Part shown: one piece after another, positions 17,115-25,164 of the stretch
Numbering within the stretch: the stretch's first letter is position 1
Layout of the letters: each line of letters begins with the position of its first letter
Assembly (NCBI RefSeq): GCF_006539565.1
Contig: NZ_BJNG01000020.1
Span: 1 to 64,000 of the forward strand
Direction of reading: 5' to 3'
Source: Pseudonocardia hydrocarbonoxydans
Lineage (GTDB): Bacteria; Actinomycetota; Actinomycetes; Mycobacteriales; Pseudonocardiaceae
Length of the DNA: 64,000 bases
Position numbers and translations under genes: made by a program
The notes under the pieces: generated by a model
Seen by the model: only the letters and a program-made list of their open reading frames with translations
The model's database searches: none
Told to the model about the DNA's origin: nothing

Positions 17115-18095
17115 GTGCCCAGCTCGCTGATCTTCGTCGGGCTGGTCGTGCTGTGGCTGCTGATCCTCGTCCCCGCGGTCGCGCGACACCAGCAGGAGGT
17201 GGCCCGGCCCAGCTACGCCGCCCTCTCCGGGCGGGTGCTCGACCGGCCGCAGCGCCGGTACCGGATCCAGGAGGTGGACGACGTGGACGAGTCCGACGAC
17301 GCACGCGGCACGACCCGGCTCGAGGAGGCCACGCGGATCCCCGCGGCACGCCCGGCCCCCGACGCCGAGGACGCGGTCGGCACCGACGGGTACGACGACG
17401 ACGAGTACGACGGGTACGGGGACGAGGCCTACGACGACGGCTGGGAGCGCCCGGCCCCGCGCTACCGCCCCGGCCGCGGCGGCTTCGACCCCGAGGCGGC
17501 GGCGATCACCGCCCGCGCCCGCTACGCCTTCCGGCAGCGCGTGGTGCTCGGGCTGCTCGTCGTCACCGTGGTGTCGGCGGTGGTCGCCCTGGTCGCCGTG
17601 CCGGCGCTGTGGTGGCCGGCGGGCGTCGCCGGGACCGCGCTCGTCGGGTACCTGGTCTACCTGCGCCGCCAGGTCCGGATGGAGGAGGCGATCCGCCGCC
17701 GCCGCGCGGCGCGGATGGCCGGCACCCGCCGTCCGCAGGCGGCCGACGACCCGGAGCTCGACGAGTGGGCCCGCCGCGGCCGCGACGCCTCGCGCCCGGC
17801 CGAGCACGACGTCGACGACGACCTCGACGGCGATGACGACGACGACCTCGTGGACGAGCCCGAGGCCGTCGACGACGACCCGGACCGCGTCACGGGCACC
17901 GGCGAGCCGATCGGGCCCCTGCGCGTCACCGGGGCCGACGCGGCCGAGAGGCCGGCCCTCCCGCGGCTCACTCCGGCCCCGCCGCCCCCGCTCCCGGCGG
18001 GCACGACGGTCGTCGGCGACGACCTCGACGACCCCGACCTGCACGACCTCGCGGGCCCCGTCCGGCCCGACTACCGCCGTGCGGCGGGCGAGTGA
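17115..18095 (+). CDS. sepX: SepX/GlpR-like membrane protein
   Basis: A 326-aa membrane protein. It has an N-terminal helix at about 5-22 (SLIFVGLVVLWLLILVPAV), a long acidic disordered linker rich in Asp, Glu and Tyr, a central hydrophobic pair at about 145-185 (VVLGLLVVTVVSAVVALVAV; WWPAGVAGTALVGYLVYL), then basic residues and a second acidic tail. GGAGGAGACC before the GTG at 17115 supports the start. The architecture and location match actinobacterial SepX (Streptomyces, FtsZ-interacting) and GlpR (Corynebacterium, receptor for Glp). A division role is inferred from these families. Confidence 0.82.
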   Translation: MPSSLIFVGLVVLWLLILVPAVARHQQEVARPSYAALSGRVLDRPQRRYRIQEVDDVDESDDARGTTRLEEATRIPAARPAPDAEDAVGTDGYDDDEYDGYGDEAYDDGWERPAPRYRPGRGGFDPEAAAITARARYAFRQRVVLGLLVVTVVSAVVALVAVPALWWPAGVAGTALVGYLVYLRRQVRMEEAIRRRRAARMAGTRRPQAADDPELDEWARRGRDASRPAEHDVDDDLDGDDDDDLVDEPEAVDDDPDRVTGTGEPIGPLRVTGADAAERPALPRLTPAPPPPLPAGTTVVGDDLDDPDLHDLAGPVRPDYRRAAGE

Positions 18096-18135
18096 GCGGC
18101 TGGTAGGGTTTTCCAGGTCCGCTCCGGCGGGCATC

Positions 18136-18208
18136 GGGGCTGTGGCGCAATTGGTAGCGCGCTTCGTTCGCATCGAAGAGGTCAGGGGTTCGATTCCCCT
18201 CAGCTCCA
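18136..18208 (+). tRNA. tRNA-Ala (anticodon CGC), AICE target
   Basis: The acceptor GGGGCTG pairs with CAGCTCC (one G-T pair). The D arm contains GGCGCAATTGGTAGCGC, the anticodon stem CTTCG/CGAAG encloses TTCGCAT, and the T arm is AGGGG-TTCGATT-CCCCT. The anticodon is CGC (GCG codons). No CCA is encoded. From 18165 onward the sequence is shared with the right end of the integrated element, so the 3' half of this functional copy is probably element-derived. Confidence 0.96.
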
Positions 18209-18212
18209 CCCC
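18165..18212 (+). repeat. attL, left copy of the 48-bp att repeat
   Basis: Identical over 48 bases to 30050-30097. It covers the tRNA-Ala anticodon loop, variable loop, T arm and acceptor 3' side plus four C residues. Similarity then continues imperfectly into the adjacent hairpin. Confidence 0.95.
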
Positions 18213-18264
18213 ACGAACGGCCTGGTCAGAAGCTTACTTGCGAGCTTCCGGCCAGGCCGTTCGT
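18213..18264 (+). terminator. tRNA-Ala terminator hairpin carried by the element
   Basis: ACGAACGGCCTGG (18213-18225) pairs perfectly with CCAGGCCGTTCGT (18252-18264), and a nested GAAGCT/AGCTTC extends the stem. It follows the tRNA by four bases. A diverged relative lies at the same distance after attR, so the element seems to bring its own terminator for the host tRNA. Confidence 0.75.
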
Positions 18265-18310
18265 CGTTGCAGCACCCCGTGAGGCATCAGAAAGGCATCA
18301 GCGCCTCTGC

Positions 18311-18742
18311 TCAGCAGCCAGCCGAAGCAGCGCGATGCTTGCCGAGGTCCACAACGATCGATGCACAGGTCGGGCATACCGACCACCCCATCGCCGCCGG
18401 CTGTGCGGCCTTCGCCATGGGCGTGACGTCCGCGCCGAGCAGTTCAGCAATGACCTGAGGCCGACGCGCGAGGTGTCGAGGCTTCATCTCGACCTGGTCG
18501 GGCGCGCTCTTGCCCCCGGCGGCCAGGTAGCGCGCGAGCCGGTTGAAGTTGCCGGGGTTGTAGTCCGACGACCTGGGGTTGGCGTTGAACACTGTCCGGA
18601 AACCGGGCTTCTCACCATTCTCGTCGGTGAGTCGCGGGTCGTCGCAGGTGAGGTGAATCGAGTCGGTGCCCTCGTCGTACCAGACGTAGACCGGGTACTT
18701 GCCGCCGCCGAGCACTACGTAGTTTCCGTTCCCATTGGTCAT
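18311..18742 (-). CDS. AICE protein of unknown function with C-terminal Cys/His cluster
   Basis: A 143-aa protein encoded between the integrase and attL, running toward the tRNA. It opens with a beta-rich segment (NYVVLGGGKYPVYVWYDEG, then DSIHLTCDDPRLTDENGE). A basic helical stretch follows, and it ends in a likely zinc site CPTCASIVVDLGKHRAASAGC-type, that is CxxC followed by His and Cys. Family not recognised. A purine-rich AGAGAGGGACGG before the ATG at 18742 supports the start. A role in excision or plasmid copy control is possible but unproven. Confidence 0.7.
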   Translation of the reverse strand: MTNGNGNYVVLGGGKYPVYVWYDEGTDSIHLTCDDPRLTDENGEKPGFRTVFNANPRSSDYNPGNFNRLARYLAAGGKSAPDQVEMKPRHLARRPQVIAELLGADVTPMAKAAQPAAMGWSVCPTCASIVVDLGKHRAASAGC

Positions 18743-18753
18743 GGCTGTCCGTC

Positions 18754-18782
18754 CCTCTCTGTAGGGGCACGCCTCTCTGTAG
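18754..18782 (-). repeat. paired direct repeat CCTCTCTGTAG
   Basis: CCTCTCTGTAG occurs at 18754-18764 and 18772-18782, an 18-bp period, just upstream of the minus-strand gene starting at 18742 and about 0.55 kb from attL. It could be an operator or integrase/excisionase arm sites. Confidence 0.45.
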
Positions 18783-18857
18783 ACGTGAGTCGCCAAGGCG
18801 ACCAACTGTGAGGTCGCTCGATTCGGTCGGACTGTTACCGCTGGGGGCGCTCGACGA

Positions 18858-20099
18858 TCATGCGGGCACCTGCGCCCCCGCAGGCCCGTCGTCCGGGTCG
18901 TCGGGTTCCTCGTCGTCGAGTGCCCGCAGGATGCGCGTCGGGTCCTCGGTGCGGCGCGTGTAGAGGTCGAGCGTCGTCGACGAGCGTTCGTGCCCCATGA
19001 CCCGCTGCACCATGTTCGGCGGCACCCCGTCGTCGACGAGCCATGTGGCGTAGGAGTGGCGGAGGTCGTGGAACCGCAGCCCACCGGCGCACTCGCGGGC
19101 GACGTGGCGCACCGCGGCCGGTTCGTCGTCGAACAGACGCCGGTGACGCTTCCCGGCGTCGTCGGTCCATCGCGCGGCGAACAGTTCACCGTCGGGGGTG
19201 ACGGACCCGAGCTGCCCGGCCCGCACCAGAGCCGGCCGCCACACGCGAGACCGGAACAGCGTCCGGCGCAGTGCCCCTCCGACCTCGTTGGCGAAGATCA
19301 TGTCTCCTTCGCCGAGCGGGTACCGCTCCCGGTGCTCGCGCAGGATGGTCGTCAGCCAGCCCGGCAGCGGGACCGACCGGCGCCCGGCCGTCGACTTGGG
19401 GAACGGCTTGAACGAGGTGTGTCCGGCGACCTCGATCACGGTCCGGATCACGCGCAGCGTCCCGCGGTCGAGGTCGAGCGCGTCGGCACACAGCCCGGCT
19501 GCCTCACCCCAGCGCAGCCCGCAGCCGCCCGCCACGGCGACGATCCCGCGATGCCGGTCCGGGACGACCGGGAGCAGCCGTCGACGGAAGGAGTTACGGT
19601 CGATGACCTGGTCGTCGGTGTCGCGGCGGCGACGCCGGGGCACCTTGACCTCCTCACACGGGTTGAAGGGGATCAGCCGGTTCCGGACAGCGGAGCGCAT
19701 GACGGCGCTGGTCAACCGACGGCACTCGGCGACGGTGGCCGGTGACAGCCGGGCGCTCAGGCCGGTGATCCATGTCTGCACGGCCATGTGGTCGATCTTG
19801 GCGAGCTGCCATGAGCCCCACTGCGCGAGCACGTGCGTCCGCATGATCGACGCGTCGCGCGCGAGCGTGGTGGCCTCGTTGTTCCACGACGCCATCCAGG
19901 CCCGGGCGTGCTCGCCGAAGGTGACCCGACCCGCATGCGGGGAGACGTACGCGCCGCTGCTGGTCGTCGCGGTCATCTGGGCTAGGAACACCGTCGCCTC
20001 ACGCTTGGTGCCGAACGTCTTGGACGTCTGGCGTCCGGCCGGGTCGCGCCAGTAGGCCCGCCAGTTGCCCGCGGCGGTCTTGCGGATGCCCCCGGCCAT
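18858..20099 (-). CDS. int: AICE tyrosine site-specific recombinase (integrase)
   Basis: A 413-aa integrase. The N-terminal arm-binding region (AGGIRKTAAGNWRAYWRDPA) precedes a SAM-like core-binding domain (TFGEHARAWMASWNN). The catalytic domain shows Arg in CGLRWGEAAGL, HxxR in LRFHDLRHSYATWL, His in MGHERSS, and the nucleophile Tyr in TTLDLYTRR. The ATG at 20099 overlaps the xis stop by one base (TGATG). It catalyses integration at the tRNA-Ala site repeated at both ends. The frame continues upstream to 20126, but the overlap start gives the usual AICE integrase N-terminus. Confidence 0.95.
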   Translation of the reverse strand: MAGGIRKTAAGNWRAYWRDPAGRQTSKTFGTKREATVFLAQMTATTSSGAYVSPHAGRVTFGEHARAWMASWNNEATTLARDASIMRTHVLAQWGSWQLAKIDHMAVQTWITGLSARLSPATVAECRRLTSAVMRSAVRNRLIPFNPCEEVKVPRRRRRDTDDQVIDRNSFRRRLLPVVPDRHRGIVAVAGGCGLRWGEAAGLCADALDLDRGTLRVIRTVIEVAGHTSFKPFPKSTAGRRSVPLPGWLTTILREHRERYPLGEGDMIFANEVGGALRRTLFRSRVWRPALVRAGQLGSVTPDGELFAARWTDDAGKRHRRLFDDEPAAVRHVARECAGGLRFHDLRHSYATWLVDDGVPPNMVQRVMGHERSSTTLDLYTRRTEDPTRILRALDDEEPDDPDDGPAGAQVPA

Positions 20100-20302
20100 C
20101 ACGCGGCCGCCCGTCCGTCGAGCCACGCGTGCAGGCGTTTGCGCGGGATCAGCCAGCGTCGCCCGATCCGCTCGGCCGGGATCACCCCGTCGCGGACGTA
20201 CTGGTAGGCCACGCCGCGCGAGAGGTTGAGCAGGTACGCCACCTCGTCGACGGTGTAGGTCAGGCGCGCGGTGTCGATGACGGTGCTGCGGTGGGCGGTC
20301 AT
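20099..20302 (-). CDS. xis: excisionase (MerR/Xis-type HTH)
   Basis: A 67-aa protein that is essentially one winged-helix DNA-binding domain: YTVDEVAYLLNLSRGVAYQY, then VRDGVIPAERIGRRWLIPRKRLHAWL. This is the excisionase/helix-turn-helix 17 family found directly before AICE integrases. It starts four bases inside the rep stop (ATGA) and ends overlapping int, so rep, xis and int form one coupled unit. Xis-type proteins bias the integrase toward excision. Confidence 0.92.
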   Translation of the reverse strand: MTAHRSTVIDTARLTYTVDEVAYLLNLSRGVAYQYVRDGVIPAERIGRRWLIPRKRLHAWLDGRAAA

Positions 20303-21669
20303 GACGTCCTCCTTCTCGTGTTGATGCGGTGCTGCCGGTTGCGTTCGGCGATGGCGGCGGCCAACTCGCGTTCTCCCTCGTCGCGGTGGCCGAAGCGGAC
20401 GGGTTGCCAGTCGTTGACGACCACGACGGTGTCGAGGTCGACGAGGTGGCCGTTGGGATCGGTATCGAGCGCGGCCAGGTCCTCGCGCAGGCGCCAGAGC
20501 CGTCGGTCGGCGCGCATGGCCCGGAAGGTCGTCGAGTAACGCTGGCTCTTGGTGAGGAAGTGGCCGCGAAAGCCGAGCATGTGCGCCCAGCGGCGCAGGT
20601 TCAGGCCCTCGTAGGCCGGTAGGGCGCCGAGGTCCCAGGCGGTGGCGATCATCGCCCGGTGGTGGGTGCTGACGTCGAGCAGCGGGATGTGCAGCTCGTC
20701 GCGGATGGGACGGTCGGCGCCGTCGGTGGCGCCGGTGCCCTTGGTGGCGTACTTGGCGATGTAGCCGGCCAGTGCGGCATCGGTGATGGCGCCGGTGTCG
20801 GGGTCCTCGATCTCCCGGGCCGCCGAGGGGGTGACGGGTCGGACGTCGACCTGTCCGCCCCAGTGCAGCGTCAGCGTGGTCCCGTCGGGTCGGGTGGTGG
20901 TGACGGACGCCGAGGCTGCCGCGTGCAGGACCGCATCACGCAGCGCGTGGTCGTCGAGGCCGGGCGGGCAGGGGTCGGCGGCGCCCTCGGGTCCGTCGAT
21001 GCGGATGACGGCGTGGAAGTGGACCAGGCCGCGTCGTTGGTACTCCGCGACCTTGGCGTAGGACAGTCGCGCGTGGTCGCGGAACTCGCGGACGGGGACG
21101 CCGAGCAGCGCGGCGAGGCGTCGGCGCAGGGTGCGGGCGAAGCGGTCCCAGAGCTGCCCGGCATGGGCCTGCCAGAGGACGGCGCCGGTGTAGTCGTAGG
21201 TGTCGGGGTCGAGCGCGGTCCCGGGCCGTGGGTCGTCGGCGTGGTGGTGTTCCCCGCACGGGCACGGGATGACGAGCCCGCGCGGTGAGACGCGGCGGGT
21301 GTGGACCGGCCCGAAGGTGGGCGCGGTGAGGGTGACGAACGCGCGGGGCCGGTCGGTGACGGTGGCCGGGACGCCCTTGGTGTCGTCCCCGGCGAGTCCG
21401 GCGCGCAGGAGGTGGAACGCGTCGGCGGCGTAGCGGTCCGAGCAGGCCGGGCAGACCGACTCCCGCCGGTTGCCGCAGGGGGCGAGGATGTCGCCGGAGC
21501 GCTCGAGCAGGACGGCGCCGTCGCGGTCGAGGACGGCGGACCCGCCGCGCAGGTGGATCGGTGCGGCGCATCCGCCGGTGGCCTGGACCTGGGCGCGCCA
21601 GGTGGTGAAGTCGGCGGAGCGCAGGCGGTGGGAGATCTGGGCATCGGTGGGTGTCTGGGTCGTGGTCAC
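20299..21669 (-). CDS. RepSA-like replication initiator
   Basis: A 456-aa protein like AICE/plasmid replication initiators (RepSAv2 type). A Cys-rich motif (APCGNRRESVCPACSDRYAA) lies in the first quarter, and a second Cys/His patch CPCGEHHHADD follows. The HUH metal motif is visible in RGLVHFHAVIRIDGPEG, with candidate catalytic Tyr residues in LAGYIAKYATKGTG, indicating rolling-circle nicking. The GTG at 21669 overlaps the upstream stop (GTGA). It probably nicks an origin inside or near its own gene after excision. Confidence 0.88.
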   Translation of the reverse strand: MTTTQTPTDAQISHRLRSADFTTWRAQVQATGGCAAPIHLRGGSAVLDRDGAVLLERSGDILAPCGNRRESVCPACSDRYAADAFHLLRAGLAGDDTKGVPATVTDRPRAFVTLTAPTFGPVHTRRVSPRGLVIPCPCGEHHHADDPRPGTALDPDTYDYTGAVLWQAHAGQLWDRFARTLRRRLAALLGVPVREFRDHARLSYAKVAEYQRRGLVHFHAVIRIDGPEGAADPCPPGLDDHALRDAVLHAAASASVTTTRPDGTTLTLHWGGQVDVRPVTPSAAREIEDPDTGAITDAALAGYIAKYATKGTGATDGADRPIRDELHIPLLDVSTHHRAMIATAWDLGALPAYEGLNLRRWAHMLGFRGHFLTKSQRYSTTFRAMRADRRLWRLREDLAALDTDPNGHLVDLDTVVVVNDWQPVRFGHRDEGERELAAAIAERNRQHRINTRRRTS

Positions 21670-22349
21670 CAGTACTCCTTCTCGGTCTCGACGATCACGT
21701 CGGTAGGGGTGAAGTCGTGGTGGCGGGCGAGCTTGTGCGCGGCGCGGCGGTAGCTCGACGCCGTGCCGATGACGTCGCCGTGTTCGGTCTCGACGTAGTA
21801 GGTGCCGCCGCCGAACTCGCGGCCCCGGTTGCGGATGACGGTCCCGGAGAAGTCCCCGGCACCGCAGGTGACCAGGCCCTTTCCTACGGCGACGATGTCG
21901 ACGTGGACCGGCCCCGACCGCTGACGAGCGGGTGCGTCGGTGGGGCCGACCGGTGAGGCCGGGAGGCGGTGCAGCGCGGCCCACCGGTTGGCCATGTCCC
22001 GGGTCGTGCGGGGCACCAGGATCGCGGCCGCGGGGCCGTCGTGGCTGCCGGTGGTGACGTGGTGCCCGCCGCCCGGGCGCAGGTGCCGCGAGTCGAGCAG
22101 CTGCCGCACTGTGTCCTGCTCGTAGCGGGGCACGGGTTCGACGGCGTGGTTGTCCCCGGCGACGCGGCGCATGACCCGTTCGGCCGGTCCGACCAGGACA
22201 TAACCGGGTTCGGTGGCAAGGCGGATGACCGAGGCGACCAGCTCGACGTCGTTCGTCGCGGCGTCGGCCGGGCCGGTGGAGTCTGACGGGGCGGGTGCCG
22301 GTTCGGCGCCGAACAGCGCCCCCTGCCCGTGCATGCCGGTGGTGGTCAT
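21666..22349 (-). CDS. AICE protein of unknown function upstream of rep
   Basis: A 227-aa protein starting at the ATG at 22349 (MTTTGMHGQGALFGAEPAPA). It has no membrane segment or obvious catalytic motif. Notable segments are GPAERVMRRVAGDNHAVEPV, LLDSRHLRPGGGHHVTTG, and a C-terminal beta-rich part (GGGTYYVETEHGDVIGTASS). The middle reads like a small winged-helix. It is coupled at both ends by 4-base overlaps. Genes of this size between spd and rep are common in AICEs, but I cannot name the function. Confidence 0.72.
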   Translation of the reverse strand: MTTTGMHGQGALFGAEPAPAPSDSTGPADAATNDVELVASVIRLATEPGYVLVGPAERVMRRVAGDNHAVEPVPRYEQDTVRQLLDSRHLRPGGGHHVTTGSHDGPAAAILVPRTTRDMANRWAALHRLPASPVGPTDAPARQRSGPVHVDIVAVGKGLVTCGAGDFSGTVIRNRGREFGGGTYYVETEHGDVIGTASSYRRAAHKLARHHDFTPTDVIVETEKEYW

Positions 22350-22561
22350 CGGGTCCACCACCAGTGCATGCCGGCCTCGGTGGCCCACTCGCGCGCCAGG
22401 GCGCGGGTCAGGTGCAGCTCCGCGAGCGCGGCGGCGATGACGGCCACGGCGAGTTGTCCTGAGCCGGTGCCGAACCACCACCAGCAGCCGGCCACGACGA
22501 GGACCAGGGCGACGGTGACCTTGAGCCAGGTGAGTGCGGCCCAGACGGTGGCGTCCCACAT
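22346..22561 (-). CDS. small SpdB-like membrane protein
   Basis: A 71-aa protein with one strong hydrophobic segment (VTVALVLVVAGCWWWFGTGS) followed by a weaker one (QLAVAVIAAALAELHLTRAL). Its start overlaps the preceding stop (TGATG) and its stop overlaps the next start (ATGA). Small membrane proteins at this place in AICEs are called Spd proteins, associated with intramycelial spread. The assignment rests on position and topology. Confidence 0.72.
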   Translation of the reverse strand: MWDATVWAALTWLKVTVALVLVVAGCWWWFGTGSGQLAVAVIAAALAELHLTRALAREWATEAGMHWWWTR

Positions 22562-22905
22562 CACGCGACCTCGATCCGGAACGGCGCCCGATGAACCGGG
22601 CGGGAGAGGGCGGTGCGGTCGGCCGTGGTGAGCAGGTGCGGCGCATGCTCGGCGCGCCAGCGAACCGCGGTGACGGCGTCCGCCCGGTCCTCCCGCTGCT
22701 CGCGGAGCCACCGCGTGCCGTGCCGGAGCACCAGGGCGAGCACGACGAGCAGTGCGGCCCCGAGCAGGACGGCCGTGACGGTGTGCTCGACGGCCGGGAC
22801 GACCGCCGAGGCGACGGCGAGCGCGCAGGGCACGGTCAGGACGGCCGTGATGGCGTTCGCCTCGCGGGTCCGCCGGGTCGTGAACGTGTGATCGGTGGTG
22901 CTCAT
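22561..22905 (-). CDS. small membrane protein, AICE spread module
   Basis: A 114-aa protein with two adjacent membrane segments at about 20-62 (ITAVLTVPCALAVASAVVPA; VTAVLLGAALLVVLALVLRH), then a basic cytoplasmic tail (RWRAEHAPHLLTTADRTALS). The ATG overlaps the ftsK stop by four bases. Topology and position suggest a Spd-type partner of the translocase; the exact family is not recognised. Confidence 0.72.
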   Translation of the reverse strand: MSTTDHTFTTRRTREANAITAVLTVPCALAVASAVVPAVEHTVTAVLLGAALLVVLALVLRHGTRWLREQREDRADAVTAVRWRAEHAPHLLTTADRTALSRPVHRAPFRIEVA

Positions 22906-24359
22906 GACGCGTACTCCTCTCCGTCGTCGTCCTGGTCGTCGTCGGTGTCGTCGGGGCTGGTGGGCAGAGCGGTCAGGTAGCGCGTCCCAGGGGTCGACCG
23001 GGACACGAGCTCGTCGATGTCGCGGTCGGTGACCAGGCCCGCGCGGAAGCGGATCGGGGCGCGGGTCAGGTCGTCGATCACGAACCCGATACCCGCGTGA
23101 TCCGGGCCGCCGGGGATCTGGTCGGCGAGTGCTCCGCGGTCGCGCGCCCCGTCGCCCAGGGCCATGTCGACGTGGCTGGCGGCGGTGACGGCGAGGCAGA
23201 CGCGGACGGTGAACAGGTCACGGACGTCGACGACGTCCTTGGTGGGCTCCTGGACGTAGCCCCACACGGTGTGGTCGGCGGCCCGGCCCTGGGTCAGCAC
23301 CTCCGAGAGCAGTCGCAGGCTCTCGCGGACCTCGTGGCGGTCGCCGTAGGCGGTGAGCATCGCCATCTCGTCGATGACCAGCAGCTCCCACGGGGTCTCG
23401 CGGGTGATCTCCGCCTGGCGGATCTCGTCGGCTCGCATCTGCTCCTGGCGGGACTTCATGGAGTCGCGGAAGTCGGTCAGCAGCTCCACGGCGTCGGCGC
23501 CGGTGGTGGCCCAGCGGTGGTAGAGCGCGGAGGCGCGGTCGGTCTCGGTGCCGCCCTTGAGGTCGACGACCCACAGCCGCACGAGCCCGTCGCGGATCAT
23601 CGGTGCGAGCGCCCGCCAGGGGTTGTAGATCAGGCTCGACTTGCCGCCTCCGGTGCGGCCGACGACGAGCCAGTGCTGCCCGCGTGACGGGAGCCGGAAC
23701 GGCGCGCCGGTCTCGGTGTCGCCGACGTCGAGCCCGGACAGGTCGATCTCTTCGACGGTCGTCGGCATCGTGGTGGCCGGGATGATCGAGGTGAACGGCA
23801 TGCGCCGCTCGATCACCAGGGCGAGGACGCCGGGTCGTGCCCGGGTGACGCTCACCCGGTGGGCGCCGAGCGCGTCGGCCAGGGCCGGGGCGTGCTCGGT
23901 GAACATGTCGGCGTGCTGTCCGCGGACCATCCGGACCCGCAACAGGTCGATCGACGGGGTCACTGCGCGGACCCGAAGGATGCGGGGAACCAGCGGCCGA
24001 CCGGTGCCGTGCTGGTGGCGGGTCAGTTCGCAGTCCGCGAGCAGCCCGGCCCAGCGCCGGCCGCGGTAGGCGGTCCAGCGTCGCCAGCCGGATCGGATAC
24101 GCGGCGCGATGAAGCGGTCGTAGGAGGGTGGGTGTGCGCGCCACCAGACCAGCAGCGCGACCGGGACGACGGCGACGGCGAAGCCGCCGAGGGTCGGTCC
24201 CCACCAGTGCAGCGCCGCGACGATGGCGGCGGGGATGAGCAGGAACAGCGGGTGGCGGGCGAGCCAGGCCATGGCGCGCAGTTCGCCACCGGTGGAGCGG
24301 GTCGAGGGGCGAGCGGCGACGGTGGCGTTGTTGTGGTGGCGGTAGCGGATCGTGGGCAT
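22902..24359 (-). CDS. FtsK/SpoIIIE-type DNA translocase (TraSA-like conjugation protein)
   Basis: A 485-aa translocase. Two membrane helices occupy about 33-75 (PLFLLIPAAIVAALHWWGPT; FAVAVVPVALLVWWRAHPP). The P-loop is VVGRTGGGKSSLIYNPW, Walker B is WELLVIDEMAMLTAYG, and the FtsK fold adds WVVDLKGGTE and a C-terminal region with QIPGG. It ends in an acidic tail (DDTDDDQDDDGEE). In AICEs this single protein moves unprocessed double-stranded DNA from donor to recipient mycelium. AGGAAA before the ATG at 24359 is the ribosome site. It heads the overlapping chain to int. Confidence 0.92.
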   Translation of the reverse strand: MPTIRYRHHNNATVAARPSTRSTGGELRAMAWLARHPLFLLIPAAIVAALHWWGPTLGGFAVAVVPVALLVWWRAHPPSYDRFIAPRIRSGWRRWTAYRGRRWAGLLADCELTRHQHGTGRPLVPRILRVRAVTPSIDLLRVRMVRGQHADMFTEHAPALADALGAHRVSVTRARPGVLALVIERRMPFTSIIPATTMPTTVEEIDLSGLDVGDTETGAPFRLPSRGQHWLVVGRTGGGKSSLIYNPWRALAPMIRDGLVRLWVVDLKGGTETDRASALYHRWATTGADAVELLTDFRDSMKSRQEQMRADEIRQAEITRETPWELLVIDEMAMLTAYGDRHEVRESLRLLSEVLTQGRAADHTVWGYVQEPTKDVVDVRDLFTVRVCLAVTAASHVDMALGDGARDRGALADQIPGGPDHAGIGFVIDDLTRAPIRFRAGLVTDRDIDELVSRSTPGTRYLTALPTSPDDTDDDQDDDGEEYAS

Positions 24360-24390
24360 GACGTTTCCTCACAGGAATGGATGAATGGAA

Positions 24391-24432
24391 CGGGCCGGGA
24401 CGCGGCGTGTGTTTCGCGTGCGTCCCGGCCCG
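24391..24432 (-). terminator. hairpin between the small-gene operon and ftsK
   Basis: CGGGCCGGGACGC (24391-24403) pairs perfectly with GCGTCCCGGCCCG (24420-24432) across a 16-base loop. No U-run follows. It separates the two minus-strand operons of the element and probably terminates or attenuates read-through into ftsK. Confidence 0.65.
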
Positions 24433-24461
24433 AGTCGGTGCTAGTGCCGTGGTGCGGCGGT

Positions 24462-24647
24462 TCAGTTCTTGCGTAGTGCGGGGCGTGCGGCGTCGAGCAT
24501 CGTGGTGACCTTGGCGACGTCGCGGGCGAGGTTGTCGTGGGTCTTGCGGAACGATCCGCGCCGGATCGGAATGCCGCGCATCGCTTCGCGCAGTTCCCGC
24601 ATGGCGCTGTCGAGTTCGTCGATGATCCGGTCGGTGTGCTGGGACAT
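24462..24647 (-). CDS. small helical AICE protein
   Basis: A 61-aa, largely charged helical protein (QHTDRIIDELDSAMRELREA, then KTHDNLARDVAKVTTMLDAA). No known motif. Last gene of a five-gene operon, one base downstream of the preceding stop and before a strong hairpin. Function unknown. Confidence 0.65.
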   Translation of the reverse strand: MSQHTDRIIDELDSAMRELREAMRGIPIRRGSFRKTHDNLARDVAKVTTMLDAARPALRKN

Positions 24648-24648
24648 G

Positions 24649-24969
24649 TCAGCGCCTCCAGTCCTTCACGATGAGTTCCGGCTCGAATCGCTTGGCCTGC
24701 GAGGACACGATTCGCAACGAGCTGCGGCAGCGCTTCACCGAGGACCGCACCTCGTCGGCGGTGGCGATCGTCCAGTGCCGCGACTCGCGGCCACGCCAGT
24801 TGTCGTCGGCCGACTTGGACAGCCGCTCGGCTTCGGCGAGGACGTCGCCGACGTGCTGGAGCGCGGTCCAGAACTCGCCGAACCGGGCGAGGGCGCGACG
24901 GTTGGCCCGGCGCTTCTGCCAGGCCCGTCCGGCCCGGACCCCGTTGCCGACGCTGGTCATGGTCGCCAT
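24649..24969 (-). CDS. AICE protein of unknown function, helical and basic
   Basis: A 106-aa protein, helical with an Arg-rich N-terminus (GRAWQKRRANRRALARFGEF) and a middle EAERLSKSADDNWRGRES. No membrane segment, Cys cluster or catalytic motif is seen. It sits three bases downstream of the preceding stop in the small-gene operon. The alternative start at the second Met (MTSVGNG) would shorten it by three residues. Confidence 0.65.
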   Translation of the reverse strand: MATMTSVGNGVRAGRAWQKRRANRRALARFGEFWTALQHVGDVLAEAERLSKSADDNWRGRESRHWTIATADEVRSSVKRCRSSLRIVSSQAKRFEPELIVKDWRR

Positions 24970-24972
24970 GGC

Positions 24973-25164
24973 TCAGACCCCCTTCCGGATCGCGATCTGC
25001 GCCAGGCGCAGGCCCTCCGCGACCCCGGCCCGCCAGGCGCGTTCGGTGGCCTGCAGCTCGATCTGCCCGCGCGACCAGGTCTTGCGCTCGCGCTCCAGGC
25101 GTCGGACCAGACGGCGGACCCCGGTCATCGAGCCGCCGCGTGTGTGCATGGTTGCTGTGCTCAT
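24973..25164 (-). CDS. small basic AICE protein
   Basis: A 63-aa protein (MSTATMHTRGGSMTGVRRLV, then helical RRLERERKTWSRGQ). The ATG overlaps the stop of the Cys-rich gene by one base (TGATG), which fixes the start. Function unknown; translational coupling supports it being real. Confidence 0.62.
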   Translation of the reverse strand: MSTATMHTRGGSMTGVRRLVRRLERERKTWSRGQIELQATERAWRAGVAEGLRLAQIAIRKGV

